Shown: positions 49,400 through 60,430 of the stretch, piece by piece
Position numbering within the stretch: the stretch's first letter is position 1
Layout of the letters: each line of letters opens with the position of its first letter
Assembly: GCA_036873135.1 (NCBI GenBank)
Contig: JAPTYO010000007.1
Span: 21,930,763-21,994,762, forward strand
Source of the DNA: Clarkia xantiana subsp. parviflora
Lineage: Eukaryota > Streptophyta > Magnoliopsida > Myrtales > Onagraceae
DNA length: 64,000 nt
Reading direction: 5' to 3'
The notes under the pieces: model-generated
The model's database searches: none
Told to the model about the DNA's origin: nothing
The model's input: only the letters and a program-made list of their open reading frames with translations
Translations under genes and position numbers: made by a program

Positions 49400-49949
49400 T
49401 TTGGAGCTTTAACTTGACTAAATGGCTACAAATGTAAGAACAATATTCAGCAATAAAGTTGAATATCTTACCATTTCACGCAGCTTTTGATAATCGCACC
49501 AGAAAGTAACTGGTGCTGTAGTGAGTCACCAAAACAGCTGCATATCGACTAAAATAAGAAAAATTAGTCTGGAATCACGCACCGAAATAGGAAATCAAAT
49601 AAGCACTAAATAGATCCGTCATAGAATTGAAATACCTATGGCTTTCAGGCCGATGTCTGGGAAGAGGCCCGGTCCCTTGCTCAGTGTTTCCACAAACAGA
49701 TAGAGACAGAGAGATCTGATCTGATATAAGCTTGAGAGCGAGAACGAGGAGCGTGAAAGTGAAGACATTCACAGAGAGGACGGAGGCAGGTGGAGGCGGA
49801 GCGTGTGGCATTCGAGCTTCGCAATGGCTCTTGTCCTCTCTATCTCAGACTCTGAAAATCTGAATCTACGAAAATTACAGAACTCATAATAGCTAGTTAG
49901 TTCTGGCAGCGCGATAGGAAAACTTGTTGTCGATGGAACTTCTGAGCTA

Positions 49950-50100
49950 AGGAGACGCGGAGCTTGAAGGAGACATAGAGCTTGAAGGAGACACGGAGAC
50001 GCAGAGCCTGAAGGAGACACGGAGACGCAGAGCTTGAAGGAGACACGGAGACGCAGATCTTGAAGGAGACGCGGATCTTGAAGGAGACGCGGAGACTTCT
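49950..50100. repeat. Minisatellite of GGAGACACGGAGACGCAGA
   Basis: Several imperfect copies of a 15-30-bp unit built from GAAGGAGAC, ACGGAGACGC and AGAGCTT. Both strands give repeat-derived ORFs that are not genes. Confidence 0.75.
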
Positions 50101-50694
50101 AACTTTGTGGTTTTGTGTTGTTGTTAGGGTTACCGAGTGATGTATAAGCGTGTCTTGTGGAGGGCTTTGGGCCAAATGCAGTTTGGGCTGGAAATAAATA
50201 GCTCAATGGATTAAAAATCACTGGTGACAGTTAGACTTCCATTAATTAATTAAGATTGGAACCAGTGGTACGTTGGTAAGAAATTTAGAATTTCATATTG
50301 TAAAACCAAGTTCGAAACCCTTATATTAAAGTTTTTTAATTTTTTATTATTAAATTATTATTTTTAGGGAAAATCCCTCACAAGAGAAATAACTTTTGTG
50401 AGGAATCTAAATCCCTCACAAAAGTTCATCTTAGCTAGGGTTGTTATTTACAGATTTTTCGTCAAAAAATTATTTACGGAATACCTAGTAAAATACCTTA
50501 ATTATCCCTTCGAAATTTAACCTTACAAATCACTCAGTATTTTATTTAGGAAAATTAAAATTGTAAGGGAATATCCCTTAAAAAGATTTCTCTAACTAAA
50601 CCCTTATAAATCTCTTACAAAAAATACTAAATTTTGAGGGATCAAATCCCTCAGAAAATATCTGTCACAAATAGCTGATTTTCTTGTAGTGCAA

Positions 50695-50972
50695 TCCCGA
50701 TTGGCTTTTCAAGGCTACGAAGAGTTAAGCTCGTCAATCAATCAAAGCATAGAAATGTAAAGTATTATCACAAACACTGCCACATGACACTACAATAATA
50801 TTTATGGACTACCATTAATTATTTCACCCAAACCATCCACTTTCTTCGTGAATTACACGTGACCATGCTGAAATGCTCCTCTCACAATGCACGATAAGAT
50901 AATTTCTCCTATTATGGGGAATCCTAACATAAATGATAAAAACCACTCGCAATCTTTCTTTTTTGTGCATCA
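50695..50972 (-). other. 3' flank of the lectin receptor kinase gene
   Basis: Lies between the CACTA element and the native stop codon of the kinase gene. On the minus strand it would be the original 3'-UTR, now cut off from the gene body by the retroelement. No other feature. Confidence 0.55.
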
Positions 50973-51055
50973 TCATCTTCCACCTGTGAGCTGAAACTGA
51001 TGATCAGAAATGGAGGACGTAGTCCAATAATCTGGATTATTGGCCATGGATGATG
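50973..51055 (-). pseudogene. Severed last 27 codons of the lectin receptor kinase gene
   Basis: Read on the minus strand from the target-site junction, this stretch continues the kinase frame interrupted at 61007. The joining codon is completed by the first two bases here. The tail begins ASSMANNPDYW and ends FQLTGGR before TGA (50973-50975), typical of the serine-rich tails of L-type lectin receptor kinases. The five bases 51056-51060 (CGTAC) are the target duplication. The frame fits exactly over 384 + 83 nt, which makes chance unlikely. Confidence 0.9.
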
Positions 51056-51210
51056 CGTACTGTTAGGTTATAAAGTCTAGGTCAACGGGTCGTCAATCTA
51101 GAATTTATTTCCCACTAATGAAATGTCGGGTTCAGTGCTCCTAGGACTAGTCGTTCTGATCCGTGCCCTTATACTCTCTTGGGGTAGTCGTTCCGATATG
51201 TGTCCTTCTC

Positions 51211-51326
51211 TTCTCTCCTTCTGACCTCCTTTCCTTCTCTCCTTCTGACCTCCTTTCCTTCTCTCCTTCTGACCTCCTTTCCTTCTCTCCTTCTGACCTC
51301 CTTTCCTTCTCTCCTTCTGACCTCCT
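51211..51326. repeat. Five 24-bp tandem repeats in the 3' LTR
   Basis: Unit TTCTCTCCTTCTGACCTCC followed by TTTCC, five near-identical copies. It gives artefact ORFs (SEGEKERR repeats on the minus strand). The same array is at 60070-60185. It is absent from the older LTR at 191-969. Confidence 0.95.
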
Positions 51327-51752
51327 GAGGCTTGTACTTCTTACCCCTGGGGCTTGTCCTACTGCTCTATGCTCTTCTGCTTCCTTGGTTCTCTTCTCCT
51401 TGTCACCCTGCAAGAGGGGCAATACCAGGCACAGAGGGGGTGGCGCCTGATGAACCCTCTCCGATGCCTAAGTCAGTACGGTTTTAGAGAGATAAAGCTA
51501 GAGAGATGTCAGAGCAAAATTGTGCAACTTGCCAAGATGTTCGAATGAGTTGTGAAGGTGGGGTATTTATAGGCAACGGTGTCATTAAGGTGGCTTAATG
51601 ACATCGTTAACCTCTAAACACAATTAATTAACCTTTAAGCATATAATTAGGACCTTAGGATACGGAGAAGGTAGGCGGAGTAAACCGAGTGTGGGAGTCC
51701 AAAAATGGTGCCGGGGCCCTTGGGGGGAAGGGAAATCCGACCCCCAAGGGTA

Positions 51753-51990
51753 GAGGTTGGGTGAGGGCACCCAACCCCTCCTAGGGAGGATGGGGTTGGC
51801 CAACCCCATCCCCCCTAGGGGAGATCGGGTTGGCCGACCCGATCTCTCCTAGGAGAGATCGGGTTGGCTGACCCGATCTCTCCTAGGAGAGATCGGGTTG
51901 GTCCACCCGATCTCCCCTAGGGGAGATCGGGTTGGCTGACCCGATCTCCCCTAGGGGAGGTCGGGTGTGGCCACCCAACCTCACCTAGGC
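51753..51990. repeat. 34-bp palindrome array in the 3' LTR
   Basis: CCTAGG occurs at 51780, 51814, 51848, 51882, 51916, 51950 and 51984, exactly 34 bp apart. Each interval is itself close to self-complementary (for example GAGATCGGGTTGGCCGACC followed by its complement), so both DNA strands and the RNA can form a series of hairpins. Confidence 0.9.
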
Positions 51991-52147
51991 GAGTCTGACT
52001 CGGCCGGACGAGCGCTTCGGCCTCGTCCGAGCCGTTGGTGTTTTCGCGAAGGGTTCGGGTTGAAGTTTCGATTTACAATCATTAACGGGGTGATAAAAAT
52101 AAAGCGATTCGGAAGTCAACGGGTTCAAATTGGGCGTATATCCATCA

Positions 52148-52162
52148 CATGCCCCCGAGTCA
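52148..52162 (-). other. Polypurine-tract-like site
   Basis: On the minus strand TGACTCGGGGGCATG abuts the 3' LTR. G-rich rather than purely purine; the same sequence precedes the LTR at 191. It is the expected plus-strand priming site. Confidence 0.6.
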
Positions 52163-53555
52163 ACCAATGGCCTAACCCTTGATTGACTCTATTTCAGGAT
52201 GGTATGACACGCGCAATTTGAAACCGGGGTTTTACCTCCTTGTCTGAATGCCTGCTTACCCATGGATGCGTGCCTCTGACTCTGCCCCCTGCCTTATGAG
52301 ATAGAGGAATTGTAAACGTCAGAGTAGCACGGACGTGTGCCTAGGCACGCGTCCGCCTGAGGTGGGAGTAATAAATCTATCTTTGCTACAGGCGTATACT
52401 CGAAAAATACACGCTTGCATAAGGATGCAATACGAATACACCTAAGTGACTCATGCTTCAATTTCGTGCCGGGATTTTGCCCAAGTGAAGGAAAATTTAA
52501 TTTTGGTCCGAAATTTTTCTAAGTATGGGATACTAGAAAATACACCTAGGATGTTAACTAGGAGTGAACATGGACATATCATGAACATGAGGATGTGTAC
52601 TAGCATACATGCAAGTAGGAACATAAGGATGGGAGTGAGTGGAGACATGCTGCGATTGTAGTCATGAATGTACGCATGAATATATGGCGGCCACGTGCAT
52701 GGACGTCTAAATGTTTGAACACATGGGAGTGTGTATGTGGGCATGCATATGAGTGCAAGCATGAACATGTATGTATGCATGGACGGGTTGTGAGTATAAG
52801 CATGAGTGATGATATTGATGTACCTGTAGATGTTAATCATGAATATGAGCATAAGTGCAAAGGTGAGAGCATAGACCTCTCCTTTACTTGAGGGTGGGAA
52901 CTCTGCCACTCAATGGGACACAACGTTCCGCCTCCCTCGTACTAGCGTGAGCATTGTCCATTAATCTCGACCTTCGGCACGTGTAACATTTTTCCTTCAT
53001 TCGTTGGAGCGTGTGTATAGCTCTTGACCTTTACCCTGCAATTTGTTCCCCATAAAAGTGAGGGTGAAAAAGCTTACAAGCTTTCTTCTTACCGCCGCGA
53101 GCGAAGGGGTCTATTGACATGTGTTAAGGGTTGACCCTTCCTTCGGATGTGCTGGAGCGTTGCTCCATTTGGGGAAACTAAAAGTTCGCCCTCTTCCCTT
53201 GGTGTTAAGGTTGCCCCCGTAGTAGGCGTATCTCGCCCCTCCATGAGTAAGGGTCGATCTTTGCGTTGGTTACTCGTATAGATGACTCACTTTTTGGGAA
53301 GCTTTCTTCTTCAGACAGGGAGACCTTGAAGATCGTTTTCCAAGGTAGTCAGACCAAATCTGACCGTCCGTTGAATCAGATGAGAGGGAAGAACCCTCTA
53401 GTTCTGCTTATCAGGCTTAGAAATTTTCTAAGTCAGGGGTGGCTGCTAATGCTTCCAGTATGTTCTTTTTCCCTTCTTTTTTCTTTGTGATATACTTATG
53501 ATTGTTCTCATGCTGCTTCCTTCTTGTTGTTAGAGCGTTCTTTCCTGGTTACCGA

Positions 53556-53954
53556 ATGGTGGGTGAGAGTTCAAGTCAATCTAAATCCGAGGCGCGGAAA
53601 CCTGACTCTGAGGTCGGGCCCTCGGCTGCCAAGGAGAAGGAAACCGCGAGAGGCTCTCCTTCAAGTGCCCCCTTGCTGACTCCCTCCCCTGATAAGGAGG
53701 TAGTGGTTGAAGAGGCGACCTCTTTGCTAGACAAAAGGAAACAACCTGTGGCTGGCGATGGGGTGATCATAGGTCTTGATGTCTCTTCTATATCCCCTGC
53801 CCCCCAGCCGAGGGGCCGAGTCTCAAGTTTATTTCATCTTCATGTAGATTTGACGACTTTTGAAGGTGTTTTTGTCTTTCCTATGGGTTATGTTATTAAT
53901 CCCTGCGTTGAAGATTTTCTTTTGGTGATGGGTGTGATCATCACCTTTCATTGA
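53556..53954 (+). CDS. Antisense ORF of the retroelement, about 132 aa
   Basis: An open frame opposite to the element's own direction, near its 3' LTR, starting MVGESSSQSKSEARKPDSEV. The first half is Ser/Glu/Lys-rich; the second has FHLHVDLTTFEGVFVFPMGY and then stops early. Tat-lineage Gypsy elements often carry an antisense ORF at this place, sometimes with a 'putative gypsy-type transposase' domain. Position and general character fit, but I cannot confirm the domain. It is probably truncated. Function unknown. Confidence 0.45.
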   Translation: MVGESSSQSKSEARKPDSEVGPSAAKEKETARGSPSSAPLLTPSPDKEVVVEEATSLLDKRKQPVAGDGVIIGLDVSSISPAPQPRGRVSSLFHLHVDLTTFEGVFVFPMGYVINPCVEDFLLVMGVIITFH

Positions 53955-54339
53955 GGTTCCTTTCTCTTGCCCTGGCTCTGATTAAGATAGCAAATTCTTG
54001 CTTTGGAGTTTGGTGGAGACTGCTCATGAGTTAGCCTCTACTAGTATTGTAGTTGTGATCGTTGTGGGGATCGTTTTGTTATATGCCCTCAATAGTGCTT
54101 GTCGTGATTCTTTGCTTCATGGTTGATTTCATGAGACATGGAGGTTGTCTTCATAATGAGGACGTCTCCTACCTAGTATCCCCCAGTGGGTTGAAATATA
54201 AGTGCCTACCTTTGATGAGCGTATGGAGAATGTTGTTTTTCCTTTTTCTTGAACCTCCTTCTAAGGCTAGGCGTAGCCTTTTGATTTCGTGGTCGGGATG
54301 ATGTCTTTACAATTCATGTCTTTGACAGATGTTTTATGA

Positions 54340-54610
54340 TGTGCTGCCATGATAATCACTTCGGGGTATGTGGACGTGATAGCCACTTCGTGATGTGCCG
54401 GAGTGAAAGCCCTTCTGTAGTGTGTGGACATGATAGCCAGTTCAGGGTATGTGGACATGATAGCCACTTCAAGGTATGTGGGCATGATAGCCACTTAGTG
54501 TATGTGGACATGATAGCCACTTCAAGGTATGTGGACATGATAGCCACTTCAAGGTATGTGGGCATGATAGCCACTTAGTGTATGTGGACATGATAGCCAC
54601 ATCACGATGT
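54340..54610. repeat. ~27-bp tandem array inside the retroelement
   Basis: About nine copies of ATGTGGACATGATAGCCACT with a variable 7-bp linker (TCAAGGT, TAGTGT, etc.), with a longer higher-order period near 3 units. Repeat-derived ORFs on both strands are not genes. Confidence 0.85.
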
Positions 54611-55244
54611 ATGGAGTTGTGCTTTAGTATTCCTTTCTCATTGGAGAGCCTTCATTGCTATAGTTGCCTTTTGTGTAGGCTATGTTTGTTGGATTAGGTC
54701 TCGATGTCTCGTCTTATCGGATGTTGTATCCTTTATGCTCTTTAGATGTCTCCTTCATGAGTTGTGCTTGACGATGTTCAAGTCTGATATGAGCATAGGT
54801 CACGCGAGGGCGACATGCATGACAATAACATTTGTCGGAGGTTGATTTGTGTGACTTGTAAGGCAATTCTCTTCTTGATGGGTCGAGCTTATTTTGAGGG
54901 CCTTGAACCTTGGATTTCATGTCTTTGCTATCCTTCTTGGTGGTGTTGGGTTCCTTTAAGATACTTCTCTTGACTTGTGATATGGGTGGTAGGATAACTC
55001 GTTACTTTTCATGATAACCTCTTGTGCTTCTGTATATGATCCTTTGGTCATGGACTCTTCTCTTGGTGTGTTTCCTTTACTTGTCTTTCTTTCGTGCTTT
55101 CCTTCATGTCATACCTGCCATTTCATAAAGAAAAAACATTACTTGTTCTTCTCATTACTTTACTTAGAAATTTCTTTCTCATGGTATCCTTCTGAGCATG
55201 GTGTGATGATCTCTTCTGATACCCCTTACACGGTATACGCTGTA

Positions 55245-55985
55245 CTGTTAGACCAAAGATACGCTCTTGGTGGGCGTCGAAATCTGTTCACGAGACAGGC
55301 TCTCGGACGGCACTTAACGTTTCACAGGATAGGCTCCCGGAGGGCTCAGGTTAGACCAAAGATATGCTCCTGGTGGGCGTCGAACTGGTAGTTTGAAATC
55401 TACCTCAAGATACGCTCTTGGGGGCGTCGAACTGGTAGTGTTTTTTCTACCTCAAGATACGCTCTTGGGGGCGTCGAATCTGGTAGGTTGCAAATCTACC
55501 TCAAGATACGCTCCTGGGGGCGTCGAATTCGTAGTTTTTGGAAACCACTCTCAAGATACGCTCTTGGTGCGTCGAAGTTCGTAGTGTAATAACTACTCTC
55601 AAGATACGCTCTTGGGGGCGTCGAAGGTCGTAGTATGAACACTACTCTCAAGATACGCTCCTGGGGGCGTCGAAGTTCGTAGTTTTTGGAAACCACTCTC
55701 AAGATACGCTCTTGGTGCGTCGAAGGTCGTAGTGTAATAACTACTCTCAAGATACGCTCTTGGGGGCGTCGAAGGTCGTAGTATGAACACTACTCTCAAG
55801 ATACGCTCTTGGGGGCGTCGAAGATCGTAGTATAAAAACTTCTCTCAAGATACGCTCTTGGGGGCGTCGAATCTGTTCGCGGGATAGGCTCCCGGAGGGC
55901 ACAGGGTTCGTAGTTTTAGAACTACTCTCAAGATACGCTCTTGGGGGCGTCGAATGTGTTCGCGGGATTGGCTCCCGGAGGGCTC
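55245..55985. repeat. ~50-bp tandem array inside the retroelement
   Basis: About 13 copies of a unit with the core CAAGATACGCTCTTGGGGGC then GTCGAA, separated by short variable segments that often form GTAGT...ACTAC inverted pairs. Some copies are interrupted by a related phrase GGATAGGCTCCCGGAGGGC. Tandem arrays near the 3' end are common in Tat/Ogre-type elements. Confidence 0.88.
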
Positions 55986-58900
55986 ATAATGTTACCTTAT
56001 CTTGTGTCCCTTCTCATGCATGGTGCATTTTTGGTATGCTTTTCGAGTCTTTACTTGACTTCTCCTTCTACGATATTGCATGCTATCACGCTTTTCCTTC
56101 AATGTGGGAGATCACCTCTCGAGGGCGATGTTTGTGTGTTGCCAACTTAGGACGAGTTCGTATAGGGAGTTGATGATGTTTTCCTCTTATGTGACCTCTT
56201 TTAGGAAAAGTGGTATTGCATGTTCTTGTGATCTTCTGCCTCTAATCTCTTCTTTTACACTTAGGTGGACTACCAAGCACTTATTCGTTTGGTGCCCCCC
56301 AAGTTGCTTGGTGGTCGCACCGCCTTTCATACTTGGCCGTTGAAGGCCCCTCGTTCATTTTCTTGGTTGGGTACCTCTTATGCTCGGGGCTCCCTTGTCT
56401 GCTTGTTTGAATGCGATGAGTGTCCCTTGTAGGATTTACTCTTTCTCATGCTTGCTTGTTTCAGTCATAGGCATGGTTTGGATGATGCCTTTGTCGGATG
56501 TGTCTTTGGAGGTTGGGTGGAAGAGCTTTTGCTTTGGGTGGGTGGGGGTGGATTTCATTCTCTTGGTAACTAGGATGTGGCAATTTCTGTATCCTAGGGG
56601 GGCTTGTAAATTTTTCCCCCCTTTCATTGTGTAGGTTGAAGAGCTCTCTCTTAGAATGGTGTCTTGAGTTGTTAATCTCGTAGGTGTGTTTCAGACTAGT
56701 CAATCTGATCCATGCTCTTTGCTCGTGCATGGGGGTGTGGGGGTCTGATCGGGTTGTATCTTCTTGGAGTGTTGTGGCACTTAGAGTGCCTTGCCTTTTC
56801 CTTCACACTGGAGTATTCTTCAATGCCCTTAGGGGGTGTTCCACTGGTCATGCTCCTCCCACCTTGAATCTTGGTTATAGACTTCTTTTGAATTAGGACT
56901 TGAACCTACAAAGGACGTTTTCCTTTAGGTTCGCCGGTGATGTTCCCTGATTTTCCATGGGTTTGCCCTCGTATTGGCTATTCCTTGTTGGATAGCTTCA
57001 TTAGAGACTGCCTTTGTATTGCGTACGTATATGTGTTTGAGGTGTGTTGAGCTGACAAGTCCCTCCTTTTTTGTTTTGTTATAACCGTCATTCATCATGT
57101 ATTCGGCGTATGGCCTTAGAGGCGGGATATTTTTCTAGTGCCCCTTTTATCGGGGTTCTCCTCTTGATGGGATGCCAGAGTCAAATGTCTTATCATTTGC
57201 AGACAAGGTGGTTGATCGGGATGTGCGTCTAGTGTGAGGGTCAATCTTGAAACCTTACTCCCTAAGCTTTTGAGCTCTTCTTTGGTTGATCTTGTAGAAC
57301 TATTATCCTGCCCTAAGGCTCTTGATAGGAGATGTATCTCATTTTCACACTCTAGTTGTTGCACTATCTCTTTTGCTAATCTTGCATCTCTAGAGTTTCT
57401 CTCTTGGTGCATGACTTCAATGACAGGATTTTCTACCGATGTTTATTCTATTAGGACTTGTATCCTTGGTTGCCCTTCTTTCTTGTGAGATGGCGAAGGA
57501 GTGTTTATGAACACTCCAATGTGTCGTACTTGGTAGAGGTATGCGTCTAATCCTTATGGCGCTGTCTTGAATCTTCGTGTACCTGTATCTGATGGACATG
57601 TTATTCATTACATATATGGTACGGAGTCCAAGGATCTCCGGGTTAGGATCATATTTTGAGAACAGAGACATAGTCATCTATCAGATGACCTCTTTTCTAT
57701 GGAGTTAATTTTTGCAAGGATAAATGCAAGGAAACTTGTAAGGATACTTGTAAGGATATGTGTTCCATCCTTTTCCTGGTTCATTTGTAGTGCCGTGTCC
57801 CTAATGGGTGTGTTGATGTTCTGACCACCTTTACTAGTAGGGGGTCCTTTGGTATTAGGTATGCCTGACTCTTCTCTAGTATCATCAATGGTTGGTCATG
57901 GGAGATGTCTGACGGACTCCCCTCATGTACTATGATTCTCTTCATGTCAAAGTTGGTGATTCCCTCTCTTATGACTAACATATCATTGTGTGGAAATACT
58001 ATGTTTTCCCTATCCCTTTTTAAAATCTTGATGATGGTGTCACCGTTCTTCCTTTGCTAGGCTTGGTGTCCTTGAGGGTTTTTGATGGAAGTGTATTCCA
58101 TTACCTTGGATGAGCTTTCTAAGTGTAGTTGTGTCTCCTGGCTATTTTGTGAAATCATAAAGATCCGCTGGAGGTGTTTGCCTTTGATGGTGGGCGTTAC
58201 CCATGTGATATGGTTTCTTCCATTTCTGGAGGGATGTGTTCGCGGCTACCCCCTCTTGTGCTAATGGGCGTTTGTGGGGAGGGCATGTTGTGACTGGTGC
58301 CCCCCTTGCATACCAATGCCAGATGGGGTTCTTTGACGGGCTTGGCCCTAGGATGCTTGGTGGAAGGTTGTAGTAGGGGTAATCCTTTGTGACCTTCATG
58401 GTAGTTCCTCTATAGGATGTTGGGAGTGTTCAACTTATTTTTGTAAGTGAGCCTTCCATCTTGTGATCTTTCCCAGAAACTTGACCTTATAGGTGGTCTT
58501 TGGGATTGAGGAATCTGTTGCTTGTGCATCTCTTGATTGGCGACGGCCTTTTACTGATTCTTCTAGTGGTCCACCTGTGTATATATATATCACGGAGCCC
58601 GAAGGCGTCCGGTATGGTCATTCTTGGAAAACATGTTGATGTTAAGTATCATAATCTACTCCTTTTAGGGAGTTGACTTGTTATGCAGTTAAATTAAATA
58701 AGAGGATATGGGAAGGATATGGGTGTGGGGTGTTGAAATCCCTTGCTTCCTTGGTAATGTAGCTGTCTTCCTCCAGTAGTCTGTGTGTATTCCTTCTACT
58801 TGAGGAATATAAGGTCGCATCCTTGCAAGGCGGACTAGGTGGAGGTGTATCCTTCATGTATGCTATGTGTGATCTCACTTCACTATGTCTCTCCATGAGA

Positions 58901-59121
58901 CTTCCCATTGTAGTAGCTATGTGCTGACGTTGTGTGGTACTCTATTAGTTCCCTGTTCAAATCCTTGTCTTTTCAACTCCTCCTCTGTCCTAGGAGGACG
59001 TGTGCCAAGGATTGTCATGCACAAGGGGTTTGGACCTGTCGTGCTGTATCATGGGTAGGTGGTTGCTTTATTGTGTTGTTGGGACTATGTCCCTCCCTTT
59101 GAGCTTTCCTTGGTATGTCCC

Positions 59122-59868
59122 TTAGGCATGTCTGTGGTGATACGGACTGTATGTGTACATTGCCATGGTTGATGTTGGAACTCCTATATCCTTGTTGGTC
59201 TGGCATGTATGTCCTCCCTTAATGCGGTGTATGTCCCTATTGGGGTACTTGGTTGAATCCATGCCTCCTTGGAGGTCTTGCCTGTCTATCTGCCCCCAGA
59301 GGGGTGTATGCCCTGGCATCCTGCTGTGCCTGTTGCTGCCTTGGAGGCACAGATTGCTGCCTTCCCCCTGGGGGTGGCCTTTGGTTGTCTCTCCTATGTT
59401 CTCCTCGTTGCCCTGTTCCAGGGTGCAAGTGGCGTTCTTACGTTGGAATTTGCTCCTCTTCATGAGTTTCAGTGTAAGTTCCTTGAGTGTATGCCGGCCT
59501 TGTATACGCTGTGTGGGCGCGGTTGCCCTCTCTCTGTGCCGGCATCCCGTACGGGTACCTTTGGGGTTGCTCTTCATAATAGTATCCCTCAGGGGGTGCC
59601 GTGTTGTGGGAAGGCACTCCCTGTTGTTCTCTTTCTCTCTGTGGCCTTCTTGCCCGGGGGTGGAGGCTGTGGAGGACTCAGCCCCAGCTGGGCGTGAAGG
59701 TCCTCCCTCCTGGTTGTTCTGTTGTTGAGGAGGCTGTGGTATTTCTTGGGGCTCTGGATGCATTGGTTGCTTCCCAGGGTTAGGCTGCCTCCCTGGGGGT
59801 ATGGGTTCTCTCCTCCGCCCATTGCCCCCGGGTGGGCGTTGGTGCCTAGACACCCTACTGTTCGTCAT
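59122..59868 (-). CDS. Gag-like N-terminal region of the retroelement (248-codon ORF, decayed)
   Basis: Starts 51 nt after the 5' LTR and opens MTNSRVSRHQRPPGGNGRRR. It is proline-, glutamine- and arginine-rich at first, as in the N-terminal part of many plant Gypsy gag proteins. Later the composition changes and other frames of the same strand look equally protein-like (59237-59428, 59589-59822), suggesting frameshifts. No zinc knuckle (CCHC) seen. ORFs on the plus strand here (59153-59925) are shadows. Confidence 0.45.
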   Translation of the reverse strand: MTNSRVSRHQRPPGGNGRRREPIPPGRQPNPGKQPMHPEPQEIPQPPQQQNNQEGGPSRPAGAESSTASTPGQEGHREKENNRECLPTTRHPLRDTIMKSNPKGTRTGCRHRERATAPTQRIQGRHTLKELTLKLMKRSKFQRKNATCTLEQGNEENIGETTKGHPQGEGSNLCLQGSNRHSRMPGHTPLWGQIDRQDLQGGMDSTKYPNRDIHRIKGGHTCQTNKDIGVPTSTMAMYTYSPYHHRHA

Positions 59869-59899
59869 AGCTCGTGTAATTGCCAGGCTTTCTGTCCGA

Positions 59900-59917
59900 A
59901 GCCTACAGACGGCGCCA
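59900..59917 (-). other. Primer-binding-site-like sequence
   Basis: On the minus strand TGGCGCCGTCTGTAGGC lies two bases after the 5' LTR. The TGGCGCC start is complementary to a tRNA 3' end (...CCA), and TGGCGCCGTCTG-type sites are common in plant Gypsy elements. I did not identify the exact tRNA. Confidence 0.75.
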
Positions 59918-60422
59918 AGTGTTAGGTTATAAAGTCTAGGTCAACGGGTCGTCAATCTAGAATTTATTTCCCACTAATGAAATGTCGGGTTCAGTGCTCC
60001 TAGGACTAGTCGTTCTGATCCGTGCCCTTATACTCTCTTGGGGTAGTCGTTCCGATATGTGTCCTTCTCTTCTCTCCTTCTGACCTCCTTTCCTTCTCTC
60101 CTTCTGACCTCCTTTCCTTCTCTCCTTCTGACCTCCTTTCCTTCTCTCCTTCTGACCTCCTTTCCTTCTCTCCTTCTGACCTCCTGAGGCTTGTACTTCT
60201 TACCCCTGGGGCTTGTCCTACTGCTCTATGCTCTTCTGCTTCCTTGGTTCTCTTCTCCTTGTCACCCTGCAAGAGGGGCAATACCAGGCACAGAGGGGGT
60301 GGCGCCTGATGAACCCTCTCCGATGCCTAAGTCAGTACGGTTTTAGAGAGATAAAGCTAGAGAGATGTCAGAGCAAAATTGTGCAACTTGCCAAGATGTT
60401 CGAATGAGTTGTGAAGGTGGGG

Positions 60423-60430
60423 TATTTATA
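60423..60430 (-). promoter_or_regulatory. TATA box of the 5' LTR
   Basis: TATAAATA on the minus strand within CCTATAAATACCCC. The equivalent box in the older LTR is at 655-662, so it is conserved between family members. Confidence 0.75.

Larger units (their letters stand above)
48013..50691. mobile_element. CACTA transposon, 2.7 kb, non-autonomous, carrying a B12D fragment
   Basis: Left end CACTACAAGAAATCTG and right end TTTTCTTGTAGTG form inverted termini, with CAA duplicated outside both (48010-48012, 50692-50694). Subterminal regions carry repeated AAATCCCTCA / TGAGGGATTT motifs in both orientations. No transposase. The inside holds a broken B12D copy (49151-49399), a minisatellite (49950-50100) and unassigned transcribed-looking sequence. 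A different CACTA family from the element at 24857-30341. Confidence 0.9.
51061..52147 (-). repeat. 3' LTR (1087 bp)
   Basis: On the plus strand it reads TGTTAGGTTATAAAG to GGGCGTATATCCATCA (TG...CA in either orientation). No difference from the LTR at 59920-61006 was found in the stretches compared, and the encoded short ORFs are the same. It contains the 24-bp repeats (51211-51326), a TATAAATA box on the minus strand (51564-51571) and the 34-bp palindrome array (51753-51990). Confidence 0.95.
52163..59121 (-). other. Interior of the retroelement without recognisable polymerase genes
   Basis: Apart from the antisense ORF and tandem arrays, this 7-kb stretch contains only short fragments. 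Minus-strand pieces at 57116-57677 and 58142-58908 look like decayed protein-like sequence, but no reverse transcriptase (such as a YMDD or YVDD box), RNase H, integrase zinc-finger or protease motif is seen. At 52564-52870 there is a low-complexity stretch rich in CATGNNCATG-type words. Confidence 0.6.

Noticed and set aside
51147..51450. ORFs with SEGEKERR or SFSPSDLL repeats in the LTR
   Set aside because: They are translations of the five 24-bp repeats, and occur identically in the other LTR at 60006-60309.
55245..55985. Regularly spaced repeats suggesting a CRISPR array
   Set aside because: The units are imperfect tandem copies with related spacers inside a plant retroelement; no cas genes and not a prokaryote.
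59153..59925. Plus-strand ORFs of 60-191 aa rich in Cys, Leu and Pro
   Set aside because: They are reverse-frame shadows of the gag-like region; their low-complexity composition follows from its Pro/Arg/Gln codons.
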